Source: Coriobacteriales bacterium (GTDB taxonomy: Bacteria > Actinomycetota > Coriobacteriia > Coriobacteriales > UBA8131). From it: 8,844 bases of DNA. Below are positions 5,466-8,844 of the stretch, in pieces. The stretch covers positions 1 through 8,844 of the forward strand of contig JAIRTN010000055.1 of assembly GCA_031254905.1 (NCBI GenBank), read 5' to 3'. Below the pieces are notes generated by a model. It made no database searches. It was not told where the DNA came from and saw only the letters and a list, made by a program, of their open reading frames with translations. Every line of letters begins with the position of its first letter. Position 1 is the stretch's first letter. Both the position numbers and the translations under genes were made by a program.

Positions 5466-7295
5466 TTACTTCACCCCCCAGGGGCTCGTCACGGTAGAGA
5501 AGGTTCTGCCGGTTTTCGGCTCGGTGATGTGTACGGCACAGGCGACGCAGGGGTCGAAACTGTGAACCGCACGCAGGGCGTGTATGGGCTTGTCGAGGTT
5601 TTCGACGGGAAGCCCTATCAGCGAGGCTTCCATCGGACCTTGCGCTCCGCCGGCATCGCGCGGAGAGATGTTCCACGTCGAAGGGATGATGATTTGGTAC
5701 TTCTGGATGACGTCGTTGTCAATCTTCATGTAGTGGTAGAGCGCGCCGCGGGGAGCCTCCCACATGCCGGCACCCTCGCCGGTATGGTTCTTCGCCTGCG
5801 CGAAGGTGGAGGAATCTCCGCCCTTGATGGCGTCGATAAGCTCGTTTATCCACTCGAGCATCTTGTTTGCGACGTACAGGGTTTCGATGTTGCGAGCGCC
5901 GGTACGACCGAGTGTCGAGTTGAGGAGGTCGAGCCTGCCGGGGACACCGAGGGCGACGAGTACGTCGTCGATACCCTTGACGATTTCCTTGACGCCACGC
6001 TTGTAGGCGACGAGCAGGCGGGAAAGTCCGCCAGCCTCAAAGGGCTTGCCGTCGTAGCGAGGGGCCTTGTCCCAAGTGTAGGGGTTGCCGTCCTTGGGAT
6101 GGTCGCGGACATCGGCGAGCGCGTACTCCTCCTTGTACAGCGGGGCAGTAATGCCCTCGCGAGGATGGATGGGCGTTCCGTCGTCCACGGAGCGGTCGTA
6201 GAAGGAGGAGATGGTTGTCTCGGTGATGAGGCTTTCATCCCAATTCTGCACGCTCTGGTACTTGGACTCATTGAAACTCCACACGCCGCCGGGCAGATAG
6301 CGCTCCTCGGGCTTGTAGCTCGGAGACTCGAAGACGCCCCAAGCGATGTAGTTGCCCTCGTTGCCACCGTGGAAGAAGTCGCTGTCCTCGCCTTCCGCGG
6401 TGAGGTAGGCGCCGGCGATGGCAAGCGTGTCGGGAATCATTGTGTTGGCGACAAAGGCCTGAATGCGCTTTGCGCGGAACAGGATGTCGTCGAGTTTTTC
6501 TTCGGTGGGGACGAAGGTCGTTCCGCCCGGAAGCGAACTCATGATGTGGGGCATCTTGCCGCCGATGATACCGCTTATCTCGGAGGCAACCGCCTGCATC
6601 TCGAGCGCCTCAAGATAGTGGGCAGTCGCGATGAGGTCGAGTTCCGGCGAGAGTTTGTAGGAGGACCGTCCGTCATGCTCTTTTGAGTCGAACCAGTTTC
6701 CTGAGAAAATCGAAAGCTGCCCGTTGTTCGCAAAGCCCTGCAGACGTGTCTTGAGGTTGGCGAAGTCGGCTTGGGTGGTGCCCGCCGCGTCCGCCAGCTT
6801 GACGGTGTCTGAAACGTTGGCCGTAAGCGCGTTGAGCGGGTTTACGTAGTCAAGCGCGGCCAAGTTGTAGAACCACAAGATGTGGGAGTGGAGGAACTGC
6901 GCGCCCTCCACGATGTTGCGGAGTATGCGGCCGGCGGCCGGGATGCTCGAGTAGAACGAATCGTTCTCGCCGTAGCTTTTCTCGGCGGCGATGCAAGCGG
7001 CGTGTGCGTGGGAAACAGGGCAAACGCCGCAGATGCGCTGCGCGATATAGGCCGCGTCTGCCGACCTGCGATTCTGAAGGACGAGTTCCATGCCGCGGAA
7101 CAAGCCTCCGGAAACCCACGATTTTGTGACAAAACCGTTTTGGACCTCCATGTCGATGCGGAGATGGCCCTCGATGCGGTTAACCGGGTCGATGATGGAG
7201 GGGCCGCTTGGCGTGCTGCCGCGCACGAGCGAACTCCTGTCGGGAAGGTCTCCTGAGATTGGGGACACACCTGTGGTGACATTATCGTCTGGCAT
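5466..7295 (-). CDS. hyaB: [NiFe] hydrogenase large subunit (HyaB-like)
   Basis: Catalytic subunit that carries the Ni-Fe(CN)2CO site and splits or forms H2. The 609-residue protein has the N-terminal block DPVNRIEGHLRI with Glu42. Its L1 motif RICGVC provides Cys89 and Cys92, and its C-terminal L2 motif DPCVACAVH (581-589) provides Cys583 and Cys586; these four Cys hold the metal site. Cleavage by the maturation protease is expected after His589, removing a 20-residue peptide that ends in SPWGVK. The protein has no signal peptide of its own and is expected to be co-exported with the Tat-bearing small subunit. The start at 7295 is preceded by AAAGGAGGCG, and the ATG overlaps the small-subunit stop by one base (TAATG). 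With the small subunit, cytochrome and protease it forms a respiratory group 1 uptake hydrogenase operon. Confidence 0.97.
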   Translation of the reverse strand: MPDDNVTTGVSPISGDLPDRSSLVRGSTPSGPSIIDPVNRIEGHLRIDMEVQNGFVTKSWVSGGLFRGMELVLQNRRSADAAYIAQRICGVCPVSHAHAACIAAEKSYGENDSFYSSIPAAGRILRNIVEGAQFLHSHILWFYNLAALDYVNPLNALTANVSDTVKLADAAGTTQADFANLKTRLQGFANNGQLSIFSGNWFDSKEHDGRSSYKLSPELDLIATAHYLEALEMQAVASEISGIIGGKMPHIMSSLPGGTTFVPTEEKLDDILFRAKRIQAFVANTMIPDTLAIAGAYLTAEGEDSDFFHGGNEGNYIAWGVFESPSYKPEERYLPGGVWSFNESKYQSVQNWDESLITETTISSFYDRSVDDGTPIHPREGITAPLYKEEYALADVRDHPKDGNPYTWDKAPRYDGKPFEAGGLSRLLVAYKRGVKEIVKGIDDVLVALGVPGRLDLLNSTLGRTGARNIETLYVANKMLEWINELIDAIKGGDSSTFAQAKNHTGEGAGMWEAPRGALYHYMKIDNDVIQKYQIIIPSTWNISPRDAGGAQGPMEASLIGLPVENLDKPIHALRAVHSFDPCVACAVHITEPKTGRTFSTVTSPWGVK

Positions 7296-8653
7296 TAGTT
7301 ATCGCCTCCTTTCGCGTCTTTCGTTTGGGGGGTCTCTTTGGAGGCGCTGCTTGCGGGGGCGCTTGCAGGGGCGCTTGCGGGGGCGCTTGCCGAAGCGCTT
7401 GCGGGGGCGCCGCCTATGACACCTTCCACGTCCGCGGCGGCACACGCGGCGACTGGCTTGTCGGGATGTTTCTTATCCCAATTACGCACTCCCTCGAAGG
7501 GCGCGCCACCCTTGGTCCGACCCGTAAGCTTCATGCCGAAGCCATGAGCAACCAGCGCAACGGCGACAAGACCGGTGATGCCGGCCCCGATGGTCACGGG
7601 CTGAATGGGGATGTCGGCGATGAGAAGGTTCTTGAAGCGCTTGAGGAACGGCGTGTTGAGGTCAACCCAGTTGAAGCCTTCTTTTGTGGGATTGGCGCTC
7701 GCGCAGCCCGCGCAGGGGGCGCCCGACTCGACGCACCAGCTTACGCGGCGGTTCCAGCGGACGATGGGGCAGTTGCTCTTGGTCTGCGGGCCCTTGCAGC
7801 CCAGCGGGTACAGACAATAGCCCAGCTTTTCTTCCTCGGAGCCAAATTGATAGACGAACTCGCCGTTCTCAAAATGGCCGCGACGCGGGCAGTTGTCGTG
7901 GATGTACTGGTCGAACATCAGCGAGGGCATGCCGAAGCTGTTGAGTTCCGGGAATTTGCCGACGAGCAGCACGTCAACGAGGACGGCGATAATATGCTCG
8001 GGGTTCGCCGGACAGGTGGGGACGTTGATGATGGGAGGAATGTCGTGCGTAAAACTCCCATTGGCCTTCGCTTTCTCAAGGAAGGCTTGTATTCCAATGG
8101 CACCACCGGGATTGGGTACCGCGGCCTGCCAACCGCCGTCGACGGCACAGGAACCGGCACAGACGATAGCATCGGCCTTCGACGCGGCATGGAGTACGAT
8201 GTCCGTACCCTTCTCATTGGCAATCTTCAGCGCGTGGCCATCCCAACCCTCCATAAGCGCGCCCTCGATGACGACGATGTAACCGCCGGCCTCGATGGTC
8301 TGCTCCTTTGCCTCCTCCAGCGAGAAGCCGGCACCGGCGGACAAAGTCTCGGCATAGTTGAGTGAGATAAGGTCGAGTACGATGGTTGCGACATCTGGCG
8401 TATCCGCAGAAGCGAGTGACTCCGTGCAACCCGTACATGACGCAAGCTCAAGCCAGATGACCGGTTTGAGATTCCCGCTCGTCTTGCCGATGACGCTTTC
8501 CGCGAGAGCCTCGCGAATCGAGGGAGCCATCATTTCTGAAAGCCCCAGCGACACCGCAATGGCACCACAGAACTCCAGGAACCGGCGGCGTGTTACGCCA
8601 CGCTGTTCAAGCATCTCGTCGAACCTGTCGACACAGGTTTCTTTTGTTGTCAT
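7295..8653 (-). CDS. hyaA: [NiFe] hydrogenase small subunit, Tat-exported, membrane-anchored
   Basis: Electron-transfer subunit with three Fe-S clusters. A Tat signal TRRRFLEF (residues 21-28) is followed by a hydrophobic stretch and a probable cleavage site after ALA (51). Proximal cluster Cys: 73, 76, 169 and 214; the two additional Cys of O2-tolerant enzymes are Gly here (Gly75 and Gly174). Distal cluster: His252, Cys255, Cys280, Cys286. Medial cluster: Cys295, Cys314 and Cys317, plus Cys307 in WCVE where the family usually has Pro. A C-terminal anchor helix spans about 350-375. It is followed by an Ala/Ser/Pro tail (about 416-438), encoded by a 12-bp tandem repeat, and an acidic/basic end. 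Start at 8653 chosen for its GGGAGGTG site; the extension to 8743 lacks one. I think it resembles the group 1 enzymes of Coriobacteriia, with moderate certainty. First gene of the hydrogenase operon. Confidence 0.96.
   Translation of the reverse strand: MTTKETCVDRFDEMLEQRGVTRRRFLEFCGAIAVSLGLSEMMAPSIREALAESVIGKTSGNLKPVIWLELASCTGCTESLASADTPDVATIVLDLISLNYAETLSAGAGFSLEEAKEQTIEAGGYIVVIEGALMEGWDGHALKIANEKGTDIVLHAASKADAIVCAGSCAVDGGWQAAVPNPGGAIGIQAFLEKAKANGSFTHDIPPIINVPTCPANPEHIIAVLVDVLLVGKFPELNSFGMPSLMFDQYIHDNCPRRGHFENGEFVYQFGSEEEKLGYCLYPLGCKGPQTKSNCPIVRWNRRVSWCVESGAPCAGCASANPTKEGFNWVDLNTPFLKRFKNLLIADIPIQPVTIGAGITGLVAVALVAHGFGMKLTGRTKGGAPFEGVRNWDKKHPDKPVAACAAADVEGVIGGAPASASASAPASAPASAPASSASKETPQTKDAKGGDN
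7344..7411. repeat. 12-bp tandem repeat inside hyaA (Ala/Ser/Pro tail)
   Basis: Four 12-bp units reading GCGCTTGC followed by GGGG, AGGG or CGAA lie at 7359-7406. They are flanked by a 15-bp imperfect unit (7344-7358) and a partial one (7407-7411). On the coding strand they give APAS-type codons in the C-terminal tail. The unit length is a multiple of three, so gain or loss of copies keeps the frame. Confidence 0.85.
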
Positions 8654-8668
8654 ATGTACACCTCCCAG

Positions 8669-8685
8669 TGTGCCCAGCATGTGCC
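8669..8685. repeat. Direct repeat TGTGCC in the hyaA leader
   Basis: TGTGCC occurs at 8669-8674 and 8680-8685, an 11-bp period (one helical turn), just upstream of the hyaA ribosome binding site. This spacing can mark a binding site for a tandem-acting regulator. The short length means chance is a fair explanation. Confidence 0.25.
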
Positions 8686-8789
8686 GAACAGACAACATCC
8701 TTTCGTAAACCGACAGAAAAAATCCAACGTATATCATCCTCATTTATCGAGAGAATCTTTACCATCACGCGCGCTCGCTCGGTAAGCGG

Positions 8790-8799
8790 TTTGCGCAAA
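8790..8799. promoter_or_regulatory. Palindrome TTTGCGCAAA upstream of hyaA
   Basis: Perfect 10-bp palindrome about 137 bp upstream of the hyaA start, in the only long upstream region of the hydrogenase operon. It could be half of, or all of, a regulator site. AT-rich sequence between it and hyaA (for example GATATACG on the minus strand near 8730) may hold the promoter, but I cannot assign -35 and -10 boxes with confidence. Confidence 0.3.
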
Positions 8800-8812
8800 G
8801 GGCAAATGGTGA

Positions 8813-8844
8813 AAAAATGTGACGAGTTAAAAAATTCGTAACAC
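8813..8844 (-). terminator. Weak terminator-like hairpin upstream of hyaA
   Basis: On the minus strand ACGAATT and AACTCGT form an imperfect stem that extends through GTG/CAC past a TT bulge, with T residues in the loop, and is followed by ATTTTTTC. It could end a gene beyond the right edge. The stem is AT-rich with one mismatch, so this is a tentative call. Confidence 0.25.

Noticed and set aside
5529..6686. 385-codon plus-strand open frame opposite hyaB
   Set aside because: Antisense to the well-supported hydrogenase large subunit, with no domain and no ribosome binding site seen.
7325..8365. 346-codon plus-strand open frame opposite hyaA
   Set aside because: Its Gly/Ala/Cys-rich start is just the antisense reading of the 12-bp repeat; the minus strand carries the conserved Cys pattern.

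Overview
The window carries two respiratory modules, both on the minus strand. The likely source is a Gram-positive, moderately GC-rich anaerobe of the Coriobacteriia (Eggerthella/Slackia/Gordonibacter relatives). This placement is inferred from protein style, strong AAAGGAGG-type ribosome binding sites and the gene combination; no taxonomic marker gene is present.

Left part (1-2850): cydA-cydB, the two main subunits of a short-Q-loop cytochrome bd quinol oxidase, translationally coupled and ending at a terminator-like hairpin near position 12-31. Upstream of cydA are three successive perfect inverted repeats, each with a 5-nt centre. The outermost (2813-2833) lies at the predicted transcription start and looks like an operator; the other two fall in the predicted 5' leader.

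Middle part (2850-4110): two small unrecognised membrane proteins facing each other, a plus-strand 110-residue three-helix protein with a good promoter and a minus-strand four-helix protein. Between them is a 36-bp G/T-rich tandem duplication. To their right is a 174-bp cluster of REP-like palindromic units in alternating orientation (3930-4103). This cluster runs into the 3' end of the next gene and supplies its last codons.

Right part (4044-8653): a four-gene [NiFe] uptake hydrogenase operon, transcribed right to left. It encodes a Tat-exported small subunit with a membrane anchor and an Ala/Ser/Pro tail, a large subunit, a b-type cytochrome and a hydrogenase maturation protease. The small subunit keeps a standard four-Cys proximal cluster. 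It has Cys in place of the usual Pro at the medial cluster, which predicts a medial [4Fe-4S] instead of [3Fe-4S].

Together the genes could form a chain H2 -> hydrogenase -> cytochrome b -> (mena)quinone -> cytochrome bd -> O2. The physical proximity is seen in the sequence; the functional coupling is inference. I did not find a wholly new multi-gene system. The most unusual items are the repeat cluster that rewrites the protease C-terminus, the medial-cluster Cys, the possible leaderless start of the protease gene and the structured cydA leader.
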